64,000 nucleotides of DNA, taken from assembly GCF_000275845.1 (NCBI RefSeq), contig NW_006766902.1, positions 353,193 to 417,192 on the forward strand. Reading direction: 5' to 3'. The DNA is from Dichomitus squalens LYAD-421 SS1 (Eukaryota; Basidiomycota; Agaricomycetes; Polyporales; Polyporaceae). Below are positions 46,300 to 58,900 of this stretch, piece after piece. Position 1 is the first letter of the stretch; each line of letters opens with the position of its first letter. The notes under the pieces are model-generated. The model did no database searches. It saw nothing but the letters and a program-made list of their open reading frames with translations, and had not been told where the DNA came from. The position numbers and the translations under genes were made by a program.

Positions 46300-48729
46300 A
46301 TGTTTTCTATACCGCGGTGCAGCGCACTCTGCTTCCGACGCCTGGGCTTTCCTACACAACACTTCCTCCGCGCACAGTCGACCTCGAGACACAGCTTTGC
46401 GCAAAGACATAAGCAAAGCGCAATATCCGCACATGCAAATGTCGCTCAGAAATTCAGGAACTCGCTGCCGAACCTGACTCCATGGGTATATGTCGTACCC
46501 ACGACGCTACTGGTCCTGGGTGGGACGGGTGTGCTGGCATACAACTACAACCAGCCGTTCCGGCATACTGCGTTGGCCGTGGTACGATGTTCTAGAATAG
46601 CAGGTACGTATGCCTTTGCTGGCTTTGAGACGTAGCTAAAGTGGCCGTGCGACGGGGGACGCTCACACTACAGAGGCGGCTATCCTTGGGGCGATCGACT
46701 ACAAGATGGTGTTCACAAAGACATACGAGTCGGAGGAGTCGCGATTGGAGGCGTACTCGCAATGCCACACACGCAGCGCACAACGAGTGCTCAGGGCACT
46801 TCTTGCCAACGGAGGTATGTCCGCCCATTCTCGTGTACGATCGCAAAGTCTATAGGAACTATTTCCGCGTGCTATTGAAGGCATCTTCATCAAGCTCGGC
46901 CAGCACATGGCCTCGGTGTGAGTATTGCCCCTGGTGATCCCGCAACCATGCGACCGATGCCTTCCCGAACCATAGCGCAGTTCTTCCGCCTGAATGGACC
47001 CGCACGATGCGACCGTTACAAGACCAGTGCGAGCCGACGGAGTACGAAGACCTGGAGCGGATGTTCGTGTCGGACATTGGTGTCTCAATAGCCGAGTACT
47101 TTGACGAGTTCGACCCGAAGCCGATCGGAGTGGCGAGTCTGGCGCAGGTGCATGTGGGGCGATTGAAGGGGTCCGGGGAGAAGGTGGCGGTGAAGCTTCA
47201 GCACCCGCATCTGCAGGAGTTCTGTGAGATCGATATGGAGATGGTCGAGGTCTCGTTAGGTGCGTCTACCGTTGCATCGATGGGTGGACGGAATTGATGA
47301 GTGCGTAGGCTGGATTCAGCACTGGTTCCCCGAGTTCGAGTTCACGTGGCTGGGGGAAGAGATGCGGGAGAACTTGCCGAAAGAGATGGACTTTGTGCAC
47401 GAGAAGCGGAATGCGGAGCGTGCTGCTGCGGATTTCGAAAACGTCAGGACGTCCATGTACATCCGTGAGTATGTTCGAGCAACCACAGGCGTAGCGTGTC
47501 TCATGCTAGACCGCAGCGAAGGTCAAGGAGGCCAGGAAGCGTATCCTTGTGATGGAGTACATTCAGGGTGGGCGAGTGGACGACTTGGTGTACCTATCGG
47601 AGCATAACATCGACCGGAACAAGGTGGCGCTGGAGCTGGCGAGGATATTTTGCCAGATGGTGCACATCAACGGGTGGTTCCATGCCGTGAGTGCTCCCTC
47701 CCTCGTGCGGGGGTATCCCGTCTGAATTATGTCTGCAGGACCCGCACCCAGGGAACCTGCTCATCCGCCCGGCCCAACCGGATTCGAAGTCCCCGTACAA
47801 CTTTGAAATCGTGCTTCTCGACCACGGCCTGTACTTCGACCTGGACACGGCGCTGCGAATAAACTACAGCAAGTGGTGGCTCGCGCTGATCGCACCCGCT
47901 TCGGAGCAGGTGGTCGCGGACCGCAAGAAGTACGCGAAGCTCGTCGGGAATATCGACGAGGACCTGGTGAGTCGAATCACTCTCTCCTGCTGTCTCGCTA
48001 ATTGCGCCGTCGTAGTACCCCGTGTTTGAGGCAGCGATCACAGGCCGTGCCGCCCTCGAAGGCTCGAGGACCAAGACCAGGTCTGATTCCGACCCTGAAT
48101 CGGATAAGAAAGGGGCGTTCAGCCGGGGCAGAAGCATGATTGACCTGTCGGCGCAGACGGAGGCGGAGATGGAGGCGATCCGGAATGCGGTGGTTCAGCA
48201 GGAGGGGCTGCTGCTGTCGGTGTTTGATGTGTTGAGGCGGGTGCCTCGGAGGGTGCTGATGGTGCTGAAGCTGAACGATCTGACGAGGAGTCTGGATCGG
48301 GCGTTGGCGACGACGCACGCGAACGTGGGTCTTTCCTGGCCATCTGAGCGTGCCGTTTTTGACCAGTTGGGTGGGTGCGTAGATCCGCGTGTTTTTGATC
48401 ACGGCAAAGTACTGCACGTTTGCGGTGTGGCTGGACGAGAGCGAGCGGCTGGTGTCGGAGATGCGGAGGAAGGGCCTGTCAAGCATGTCGTTGGGCCTGC
48501 TGTGGGACTACTTCTGGGTTTGGTGGTGGGTATCGGTTTGCTGCGTGTTACATTTGTGGCTGACAATCGGAGCTGCAGGCGTTATGAGAAAATGTATCGC
48601 TCTCTTGAGCTTGTCGAGTGGTGGATGGATACCAGCGCGCAGCTGGTCACGGCAAAGGCATGGATGCGGGGCCTTCTCACCCAAGGTGGACTGCACGGGG
48701 CGCATAGAGCGGCCGCGGGTCTTGCATGA
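46300..48729 (+). CDS. Mitochondrial ABC1/ADCK-type atypical kinase (Mcp2/ADCK1 group)
   Basis: Ten exons give 640 aa: 46,300-46,603; 46,674-46,814; 46,881-46,917; 46,976-47,259; 47,309-47,464; 47,517-47,686; 47,739-47,966; 48,016-48,324; 48,383-48,525; 48,579-48,729. The first 40 residues are basic and free of acids (PRCSALCFRRLGF), a mitochondrial targeting sequence, and a single membrane helix lies near residues 68-82. Family motifs are present: KLGQ at about 153-156 (the KxGQ signature), the lysine in VAVKLQ (about 234), catalytic DPHPGN from about 365, and LLDHG (about 389-393), the metal-binding site. The HG in place of FG and the general layout point to the ADCK1/ADCK5/Mcp2 branch, linked to inner-membrane lipid homeostasis, not COQ8. 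An acidic insertion (about 455-490) precedes the C-terminal helices. It ends tail to tail with SUB1. Confidence 0.9.
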
Positions 48730-48884
48730 AGTCACGCGATTTCGATTCACGGCATGGGAGATGTTTACAATACAGAATTAGACTAGTCAGCGTACAATCG
48801 GATACAGTTCTGAAACGGACATCGATGAAAGCAGTGAGGTAGCAAGGGAGAGCAGATGCGAGGATGTAGATTCGGGGTGGTCGT

Positions 48885-49655
48885 TCACTTCTTCAGTCGA
48901 GCGAAGAATGTATCAACGACGTCGCTGCTCTTCTTGAGCGTTTCCCACTATCAGATGACGACGGGATGAGTTCAAGTGGAGAGGGTTATGTGCTGCGGTA
49001 GAGTGTACATACCTGCTCTTGGCTCAGGGAAATGCCCTTCTTTCCGGGCTTCAAGTCATTGTCGTCGCCGTAAAATTCTCGGATGTCGAGGAAACTCACG
49101 CCTAGCGGCCTCATGAGGGTTGTTGTTCGGATGAGGTACAGAGGACATACCCTTGAACTGGCGCACGGTGGCCCTCCTCTTCTTGCCCAAGTCCACATAG
49201 CGCTCTCCCTCGCTGTTTACGCCGACCTTGAAAACGCTTGTGTCCACATCCTCTTCTTCATCTGGTGTTGGGATTCTGGGCTTTTTGATAGCCTATGGTG
49301 GATATGTCATTACATGTGTAGATCGCAAAGAAATAGACGAGCGGACATACTGGTGGTTTCGCAGCCTTGCTGGCTTTTGCCTTAGCCTCAGGCTTGGCCT
49401 TGGCCTTTGACTTTCTCGCCCGCTTAGGATCGACCTCCTCCTCCTCTTCTCCCTCCTCGCTATCGTCCTCATACTGCCCCTTTGAGCAGCAAGTTACGCG
49501 CGGTTAGAGAGTGATAGGCATAATACTGGACGAACCTTGGCATTCTTGCCGCTCCGGCGTGCGGTCTGGAGTGGTCGTTCAGGGGAGCTCGCGGCTGCGC
49601 GTGGAGCGTCGCCCTCCTCGTCGCTCGAGAACGCGGCGGCTTTGCGTTTGACCAT
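48885..49655 (-). CDS. SUB1: PC4/Sub1-type transcriptional coactivator
   Basis: Five exons give 180 aa: 49,655-49,536; 49,479-49,351; 49,292-49,151; 49,101-49,013; 48,947-48,885. The first 100 residues alternate basic and acidic runs, including EEGEEEEEVDPKRARK and a Lys/Ala tract (KSKAKAKPEAKAKAS). The PC4 domain follows: FKVGVNSEGERYVDLGKKRR, TVRQFKG, LDIREFYGDD, LKPGKKGISLSQEQW, ending in a short helix. PC4 binds single-stranded DNA as a dimer and assists RNA polymerase II initiation and elongation in the nucleus. The serine- and lysine-rich N-terminus is probably a target of phosphorylation, as in known PC4 proteins. It starts 327 bases from TOM1 on the other strand and converges on the ABC1 gene with about 155 bases between stops. 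Confidence 0.93.
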
Positions 49656-49982
49656 TTTGGTCGCCGTTGCAGCTGTACAGATGTGTGTAGACTCGTGGGG
49701 CGGGACGCGTCGGGCAACGAGATTGGGATGATGCGCGTCGAGGACGCGTCGGAATCAATCAAGGACGCCGGTGTAATCGTGGGAAACGGTTTGATCTTAC
49801 CAGACTTTATCCGTGGGAAAGTAGTCGTAATTCGCCCAGGAAGCTGAGGACACCGCGTAAGCGACTTCTCGACTCTCCCGCCACTGCGCCCTGCAGCATC
49901 CCCATCCGTCTCCAGTCAGAGCACCTTCTGAAGGCCGGAGAAACGCACAAACACACCATTTGCGACATATCTGTCGTGCAAG
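49656..49982. promoter_or_regulatory. Divergent SUB1/TOM1 promoter
   Basis: These 327 bases lie between the start codons of two divergent housekeeping genes. No intact TATA box was seen in a convincing position. Transcription of both genes must start here or in upstream introns not recognised. Confidence 0.6.
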
Positions 49983-52900
49983 ATGCGGATCTTGCACAAG
50001 TCAAAGCGTGTGGTAGCTCCGGTATGTCATTTTCTCAAGACGTCGCTCATGTAGACTGACCTTCGGCCCCACCAGCTGCCCCAGGTCGCGGAGCTCATCG
50101 ACAGACTCATAAACACCCCAAATGATGACCTGCATGAGGTCCTCTCCCAGATCGACTCGTGGAAGTGGCCCCGATCAGATCTGAACGCATGGATGAAGGT
50201 ATTGAACAAGTTCGACGCGATTCTTGAGGAGGCGATTCGCGACTATGACATTGACAACCTCCAAGTCAACGTGTTTACTCCTCTCACCAAGAAAACCGTT
50301 TGCGAGATCCTTCGTTTCGAGCGTCTTCTCCTGGAGAACTCGACTAACAGGAAGACCTTCAATTCATACGATGTACGTGCACAGACATCCATGTGTAATG
50401 ACCAATCAGAGGGATGCTAACTTCTTGTATACAGCGCCTGAACAGTCTGATGTTTTCATCGGACTTGGACGTATTGATTCTCGCACTCAACCTTCTACTG
50501 CGCCCTGCACAGCAATATTCTTCGCAACCCGCCGTATCACACGCCCTAAGTATCTCTACCCCCCGTCTTACGTCCCTCGCCAAACGCTGGCCCAATCTCA
50601 GGGACTATGACCTGAATCTCGTGGATCTGGTAACGAATAAAGGACGAGCACAGGTGGAAGCTCTCCCGACGGAGGCACGGGAGGTGAACTTCGTGTTCTA
50701 CCGCCAAGCCTCGTCGTCGAGCACGGCCGGAAAGGAGGAAAAGAAGGAGAGCATAGTCGAAGGTGATGTAAGCAGCTCAGCAGCGGTGCAGACTCCCCGC
50801 AAGCCTACCTCGTCCGCGGCTGCGACCTCCGCGAATGCGTCGACATCCTCTGGCGCGGTGACGATCCACATCGACAGCAAGACGATCGAGAGCAAGCCCG
50901 CGATGGACATCCTTGCGGATGCGATTGAGGCGTACCACGTACCTGACAGCGAGAAATTTGAGCTTCTGATGCGCATCCGCGGCGCACAAGCCATGACGCA
51001 CGCGTGGGCAGCGGACAGGGAGAAGCTCGTTGTCGTCCGTCTGCTTGCGACGGCCATCTTCGGGCATACGCACTCGGACTCGCAGGCGCAATCGTCGTTG
51101 TTCTTGTACGAGCCTGACCTAATCACGCACATTGCAGAACTACTGCAGCTCGACCGCGGAGTGGACATCCAGGTCCAGACGGCTGCCGTCGCTGCTCTCG
51201 ATGCTATGTCTCGATACAGATCGAAGATCCAGGACGTCCTCACTGCTGTGAATGCCGGCGTGAATCATGGGATACTCATGGCGCTTCTTCGCAAGACTGT
51301 TGCCGACGTTGCACAGTCCACTTCCACTCTGCCCCAAGCATTTGTGGAGGCTCTATTCTCGTTTATCACATTCCTTGCTACGCACGCATCTGGCGGGAGT
51401 ATGATCGTGGGCGCGGGCTTGATCCCCGTCCTGATCCAGGCTATTGAAAACCGACTACCCAACCGTCTGTATGTCGTTTCGAAGACTATGCAGTTGCTCG
51501 ACAACGTCCTGTACGGCTACACAAACGCGTTCACGCTCTTTTGCAACGCGCGCGGTGTTGACATTCTCGTTGACCGTATTGAGGTAGGTAGCGTTCGGAT
51601 CAAGAATGCTGTCTTACTTACTGTGTGATGCAGTATGAGGTCGATCTTGACATCGAGGAATGTGCGAATGACGGTGCGCCGAACGACGCCGTCGCGCCAT
51701 ACGGTACGCGTCGCTTTCTTCTCGTTTTCCTTGCATAGACTCACAACCTGCCAAGGCAAGCTCTCGGTCGCTCGGACGGCTGTGCTGAAGCACACACTAC
51801 GTTCTATCCATCGCATGATGCAATCATCGGGTACTGCGGAGGGTCTTCGTGGCTTGCTCGACTCATCGCTTCTCAAATCCGTGAAGAAGATCATGCAACA
51901 TCGCGCTATCTTCGGTCCCAGTGCCCTCGCTCTCGGTATGCATTTCTTGGCTGATTCGCAATAAACGTTGTTCATGCGACATTTTGTTCAGCTATAAACA
52001 TTATGGCCATCTTCGTACACAACGAGCCCACCTGTCTGCCTGTCATTCAAGAGGCAGGCCTCCCCGAGGTGTTCTACAGTGTCATCGAGAAGGGTCTCGA
52101 GCCCGTGATCGAAGTCATCCAGTCCGTGCCGAATGCGCTCGGAGCCCTGTGCCTCAATCAGGCCGGCCAGGACCAGCTCACCGCGCGCCCGAACACGATC
52201 CCCAGCTTGTTCTCGATCTTCACGTCTGAGGACCACCAGCGCGTCTTGCAGGAGAAGGAGAACGCGGTCCTTATTGGGACATCGGTAGAGGAGCTCATCC
52301 GACACCATCCCACGCTAAAGGAAAAAGTGTTCGTTGCGATCAAGAGCACGATGGCGCGCATTGAGGAGCTCGGGACGAGCTATTCGGTTCCTGATGATAT
52401 CAAGCACTGGTACAGACTTCAGCCGCAGAACCCTGCTCCTGCTCCTGCAGGTGCCGAAAGCACAGGTGAGAATGTGGCCATGGAAGTTGACCATTCGACT
52501 CCTGCTACAGAACAAGCTACGCTGCCTGCTAGTTTACCGCCATCGGGGGAGCAGCCAAGCCATAGGGACGACTTCTGGGGCCGGTCGCACGACAATCTCA
52601 TCATTTCCTATATCGACGTCTTCGGAAAGGTGATAGACCTCTTTCTGTAGTTTGTTATTCGGCTCATCGTATCGTGCAGTTCCTGGAGGGCTTCTTCCAG
52701 CATGTCCCCCACTGCCGCGACTTCGTTGCTGACACGGACGGTCTCAACGGTCTTGCAAAGCTGACCACCCTACCTTGCCTTCCGTATGATTTCGCGAACA
52801 GCGTTGCGTCAGATTCATTCGTCCAAGTCGTTCGCACCATGGCTGAGGCCGCGACGAACGAGACCCTCGCGTTTCTCGTTAGACTGGTGCAGGAGTCGCT

Positions 52901-55900
52901 AGCGGAATGCAAGGACTTCTGGGGGTCGCTGGACGAGCAGCCAAAGTTGCTGGGTCTCGTTGAATTCAGTGGTAAGTCCCGCGCTGCCTGTTTCATTGCT
53001 CGTTTGCTTATAGACCCTTTGAAGCTGGCGCGGAGGAAGAAAAGGCGAATACTCAGTTCCGCAACCTGATTACGCTCCACACCCGCGTCTCCCTCCTTTC
53101 GGACATCTACGCTACTGCGGGGTACTCGCACGGTCGCGCAACCCAGACACTGCTCCAGTCCCTGCTTGGGAAGACGCCTAACCCCCTCCAGGAGCTCGGA
53201 GCGCTGCACCGCGCGTGTGTATGGGAGAACATCATCTTGAAGTCCATCCTCTCGGCGCAAGGCATCGACGCCTCGCCTCAACATGACTTGCTTGCGCTCT
53301 TCGGGTCTGCAAGCACGCCTACCCAGGGTGTATTGTCATCGACACTCTCTGCGACTACGACTGCGACTGCAAACACGTCGTCGACTAGCGCGGCCAACGG
53401 GGCATCCGCATCCGCGTCGACTGCTGCTGCGAATGGAGCGACGCCCACGAACGCGACGAATGCGAACGGGGCGACGCCGGCCGAGCCATCAGCGTCGACG
53501 AGCACCCCTTCGGCCAATGCGAAGAAGGAGGAGCAGCCTAGGGACAAGAACGCAAAGGGCGTAAAGCACCTCGTGGGTCAGATTCCAAGCGCGTTGGCGC
53601 CGTTTTTCCAATGTAGGTGAATCTAGTATTGCTGCCTGAAGAGGCAGTTGCTGATTATCCTGTTTGCAGCGATCGTGAGGTTGTTCCAGACGCGTCGAGG
53701 TAGCGACTTGGCGCAGAAGCAAAAGATCAAGGAGGCGGCTGGCATCATTGCAGATGTACTTGTGAAGCACCTCGAGCAGAAGTCTTTCAGTGAGCTTTCA
53801 GAGGACTGAGATGTGGAGAAATGACTGACTGACTGATCATTCCAGGCGACAAGCTCTCTCTCTTCTCGTACTACACTTCAATGTTGAATGCCGCGACGAT
53901 TCTCCTCGTGGATGGTACGAGTATTTTACCCGTTGTTCTCTTGCCATTTTCTGACCCGGCTTCCGAGTAGAGAAACCATCCCAGAAGAGTCTTCATACAA
54001 TGTTGCTAGTCGCGTTTGTCCGTGTGGGTGGGCTCGATGCTCTTTTCGGCCTATGTCGCGAATTCATCAACACCATCGAGATGGTTAGCAAGGTCAAAGT
54101 CGACGAGCGAACCGAAGTGACCAAGCAGGAGCTCTCTCACGCCTTCAGTGGTCTGAAAGTCGCTCTTCAGCTCATTCAACCCACCATCTCCGCGAAACCT
54201 CTCTTCGACGCCACCCAGACCGCACTCGCGCTTACCGTGGATAAGAAAGACACCGACGCCGACTATTTCGAGCCGCATAATTTCTTGGTGCGAATGCGTG
54301 CCGCTGCTCTACCTGTCGTTCGCTCAATCTGGGAGGCGGAGTGGCTTCCATCTGCGCCAATCAGCGTCAGCAAGCTTGTCGTGCACATCGTCATGGAGCT
54401 CCTGAATGCCGAGAACGAGGAGGTGAAGGACGTGCAGACCTCCGCTTCGATCATTGGCGGCGGTCCCATCGGCATGCCCCGCATACCCCCGATGCAAAGT
54501 CCGGACGAGAACCGTATTCGCCAGCTGACCGACATGGGCTTCCCGCGTTCTGCCGCGGAGCGGGCTTTGACACGCACGCGAAACAACGTCAACGCGGCGA
54601 CGGAGCTGCTACTCTCGCATCCATACCCTTTCCCTCCTGATCCTGATCCTGCCCCAGAGCCTGCGCCTGCGGCTGCCGAGGGCGAGGCTGTGGCCGTCCC
54701 TGCTGGCGATCAGGATCAGATCCAGGCCGACACTCCCGATGCTGCACCGGCCGAGGCAGGCGATGCACCAGCTGAGGCTCCTGCTTCAGAAGACAATGTA
54801 GAGTCTGGAGACGCTGCCGAGACCGCACAAGGAGATGCCACAGAAGAGACGATGGAGGAAACATCGTCGACTGCATCGGACTCCGAGGCTCCAGCCGCAC
54901 CTGCTCCTGAGGAAGTCTCCGCACCTCCGGGCAAGACTTCGGAAGAGTGGGTTATGGAATTGACCACCGCTAGGGAGCCTCTCAAGGAAGGCATTGGTCG
55001 CCGGGTACTGAGTCTGGTTGATGAGCACCCTTCGCTCGTCTTCGATGTGCAAAAAGTGTTTATCGGGCCGACGAGCGAATACCGCACCCAAGCGGTCAAG
55101 GCTCTCATCGACGACATCCAAGCTTTCTTGCCGTCAGCGTACGACGTGCAGGAGCAGCCCCTTTCTGTCCGTTGTCACCTTCTCGCCTTGGTGCTCGGTG
55201 AACCATCGTCTCCCGCTGCCCAGATGCCAGAGAAGGAGGCGGAAACCCTCCTCAACGTTCTTCTTTCGCTGCTTTTGTCTAACCCCGGCGAGGGCGGACA
55301 GCCTACGCTACCGAAGTGGCTTTCTGCCCAGTTGTTGGTCATCGAGTCTCTCCTTGTTCTCGGGGATTCTCCTCGTTCGGTGACACTGCCGAAGGAGAAC
55401 GAGCCAATCAACAGAGAGCCGATCGCTCAGGGCCCTCGCTACGCGGAAGCTCGAAACACCCTCTTCGACTTCTCCATGCGTCTACTCGGTGTTCCGACAC
55501 TCCCCAAGGATGAGTTGATCTCGGTCCTCAGACTGATTGTACTCTTGACTCGAGATCATAACATCGCGGAGGCCTTCATGGAACGTAACGGCGTGGCGGC
55601 ACTATTCCAGTACCTCCGCATCTCGTCTGGCACTCAGAGCGGGACCGGCATCCAGTCGTACATCGCGCTCATCGTCCGGCATATCGTCGAAAATCAGATT
55701 ACTCTCCAACACGTAATGCGCCAGGAAGTTAAGCGTTACTTTTCTCATCCTCGTAGCCGCAATGTCGACATTGGCTCCTTCGTCTCGGGATGTAGCTCCA
55801 CTGCTCTTCGCGATCCTGAGGCGTTCGTCAAGGTTGCTGAGGAGATGTGTACGCTGTCGCAACCATTTTCGCCGATGAAGACTGTCAGCCTGAAGCCGGA

Positions 55901-58900
55901 GGTGGAGCCGAACGCTACATCCCAGCATGCAATCCCCGGGGGGAACAAGAGCAACGAGATGCAGATCGACGAGGCACCTGTACAGCAAGCGTCAGGTGCT
56001 CCTGTGGAGTCCACCGAAACCCTCATACACTACCTGATTGGCGAGCTCATGAAGACGGTGAAGACGGACATGGCTCCCGAGAACCTCTCGGCTGCTACCT
56101 CCGTTGATACTGGGAAACTCACTTCGACTCATACACCTGCTTCCAGCGAGAACCGGACAGATGCCGCTCAGCCTTCCTCTACAGAACTCAGATCTCCTCA
56201 GGACCCAGTCGACTACACCTATCCATGCTTCATCATGCAAGTGCTGACCGAGTTACTCTTCTCCTACGAGAGCTGTAAGATTGCATTTCTCTCTTACACG
56301 CCCAAGAAGCGCAACCAAACTCCTGCGAAGGAGGGAGGCCTCAAGCACCGCACTGCCGCCATCCAGTTCCTTCTCTCTGACCTCATGACATTCGGTACTA
56401 TCAACCCTCAACCACCCTCCGAGGCACGCAAGCAGATCACGCTCTGCAACTGGGCTATGTCGGTGATTGTCGCTCTCTGTGTCGACACCGTCACGAATCA
56501 AGACCTCAAGGACGTTCCGACGGACCTCGTCTCCGTCCGCAAGTTTGTTCTCGAGGCTATCAGCCGCGCTCTGAAGGATCTTCCGTCTTCCGATAGCCCC
56601 GAGCTCCGCTACAGCCGGCTGCTCGCCCTCTCAGATCTATGTCATCGCTTGCTAACAGTGAGGTTCAACGTGAATGGCAAGAAGGCAGGCGACGAGGTTC
56701 CAACCCATATCGCTAAGGTCATGCTTGAGAAGAACTTCGTGGCGACCCTCACCAACGTCCTTTCAGAGGTAGATCTCAACTACCCGAACATCCGTAATGT
56801 CGTCTCGTCTGTCTTGCGTCCGCTGGAATATCTGTATGGTTTTTTTCGCTATGCATGGGGACTTTGGAGACATACTGACGATTGGGTTCATAGCACGAAG
56901 ATAGCAATGAAAATGAGCCGTATCTCGGATAAGAACAAGGAAGTTCTCGAGGAGAAACAGGCGATGTCTGAATCCGACATTTCCGAGGAAGACGAGGACG
57001 AAGACGATGAGACTGAGAGCCCGGAGACCGAGGAGGCCAGCCAACTCTACCGCAATTCGTCCCTGGGATTGTACGTGAATCATGATGATTGACGAGATTT
57101 CTTCTCACCTGTCGCGGTTCCATCATCTTTCTGCAGATTCGGTGGCGTAAGCATTGGTCGTGTCTGCTTGACCGTAAGGAGGACTGATTTTCCCCCGCAG
57201 GAAATGGAGGACGTCCATTATGGCGACGAAGACGACATGGATGAGGAAGACGATGAGGATGAAGACGGCGATGTTGAGATGGACTTTGGTGACGAAACTG
57301 GAAGTGAAGATACCTCTGCTACTGATGAAGAGGATGTCGAGGAAGACCTCGAAGACGAGACCGGTGAGTCGGAAGAGGGATGGCAGGAAGAGGACGAGGA
57401 AGACGAAGAAGGCCTGGTTGAGAACGAGGGCCAAGCTGCCGAAGAAGACGCGGATGAAGACGACGAAGACGAAGGCGAAGAAGTCATGTGGCAGGTAGGC
57501 GCACGATGATAGGGATATTCTGTTAAGAGCAATACTCACTGACTGTCACGCAGGACATTGCAGTTGGCGACGGTGGCGCGGATGAAGGTGCTGATGAGGG
57601 CGAGGAAGAGGAAGACGTTGGAGGTCGGTAAACTATCCATTCTTCGTCTGTCGGAAGGACTAACGCATCACGTAGATATGCCTATGGCACCTATGGACAT
57701 GGATGACGAGGGCGACGTGATTTCCGAGGGCGAAGAGTAAGTTGCATTGTCATCTTGTTGACGTCTGTGTCTGTATACCTTATCTCCGGTCTTGCTAGGT
57801 TCGCAGATGAGCTCGGCCTTGTCGATGAAGCACGTCTTGGTCACGGTCCGAATCTGTTCGACTTGGCTGCGGGTTTCGCGAACGTGTTGGGTGGTTCGTT
57901 GGCTGCTGGCATTCACGGTGCTCCCGACGGCGAGCCTGTTGTTTGGACTGGCGCAGTTCGTTCTACCCGTCGTCGTGGAGCTGGTAAGTAGATCTTCCAC
58001 AGAAAATTCGCCATCTTCCTGTCTCATGTCGCTCTACAGGGGATGACGACCTGGATATATTCGGAAGGTCCCGCAACCCGCCAGCACCCTCTGCAGAGAA
58101 TGTCACCCATCCGCTGCTCCTGGATCCTGCGACTGCAGCTGCGCGCGCCTCGCAAGCAAGGTCTTCCCGCCGTGGCCACCGTGGCCTGCTCGCAGGCAGC
58201 GGAGTCGACATTGACCAGGCCCTGGGCGAGGGCGCAACGCAATTCCTGCAGCAAATGCTCACACATGGTCGTGCCGGTGGCCACGAAGCGCTGCATATCA
58301 ACCTCCCCGCTGGTCTTCTCGCCAACTTCCCTCGCAACGGTCGCGGTGGTGCGATATCTGCGTCTATACGTCTCGAGCGGGCACCCCGTCCAACCGACGG
58401 ACGCACCGAGGGACGGTCTTTGGAGCCCCTTCTCACTATTCAACGATGGTCGGAGGAAGTGAAGATGCTCCACGGAAAGTTCGAGCAGGCGAGGTTGAGC
58501 AGGCTACACAATCATGTCGTCCTCGCCCTTCTGCCTGCTGCCGCCGAGGCATACAAGAAGGCCAAGGAAGCAGAGGAGCGTGAGCAGGAGCGTATCCGCG
58601 AGGAGCAGGTTCGTGCTGCGGAGGAGGCTGCCAAGAAGGAGCAGGAGGCCATCGAGGCCGCCGAAAGAGCAAAAGCAGAGGAAGAAGCGAGAGCTGTCGA
58701 GGCCGCCGCCCAAGCCGCTGTTGAGGCCGAGGCTGCCGCCGCTGCTCAGGAGTCCGCTGCTGCCGCCGATACAGACGTGGAGATGGCTGATGACTCACCC
58801 AGTGCAGAGACTCCGGCTGCGGAGAACGGGCCACAAACCGCGGAGTCCTCCAATCGTCCAGAGGAAGCTGCTGCACCTGCTCAAGAGAGGGTCACCGTCA

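Noticed and set aside
47727..48486. Minus-strand frames opposite the ABC1 gene
   Set aside because: They mirror exons 7-9 whose plus-strand motifs (DPHPGN, LLDHG) are decisive.
54263..55121. Long minus-strand frames opposite TOM1
   Set aside because: GC-rich coding DNA with third-position bias produces open antisense frames; no splice sites or family motifs support them.
57123..57539. Minus-strand frame of 138 codons rich in Phe, Val and Ser opposite TOM1
   Set aside because: It is the mirror of the acidic GAA/GAC repeats of the TOM1 exon; its composition is fully explained by the opposite strand.
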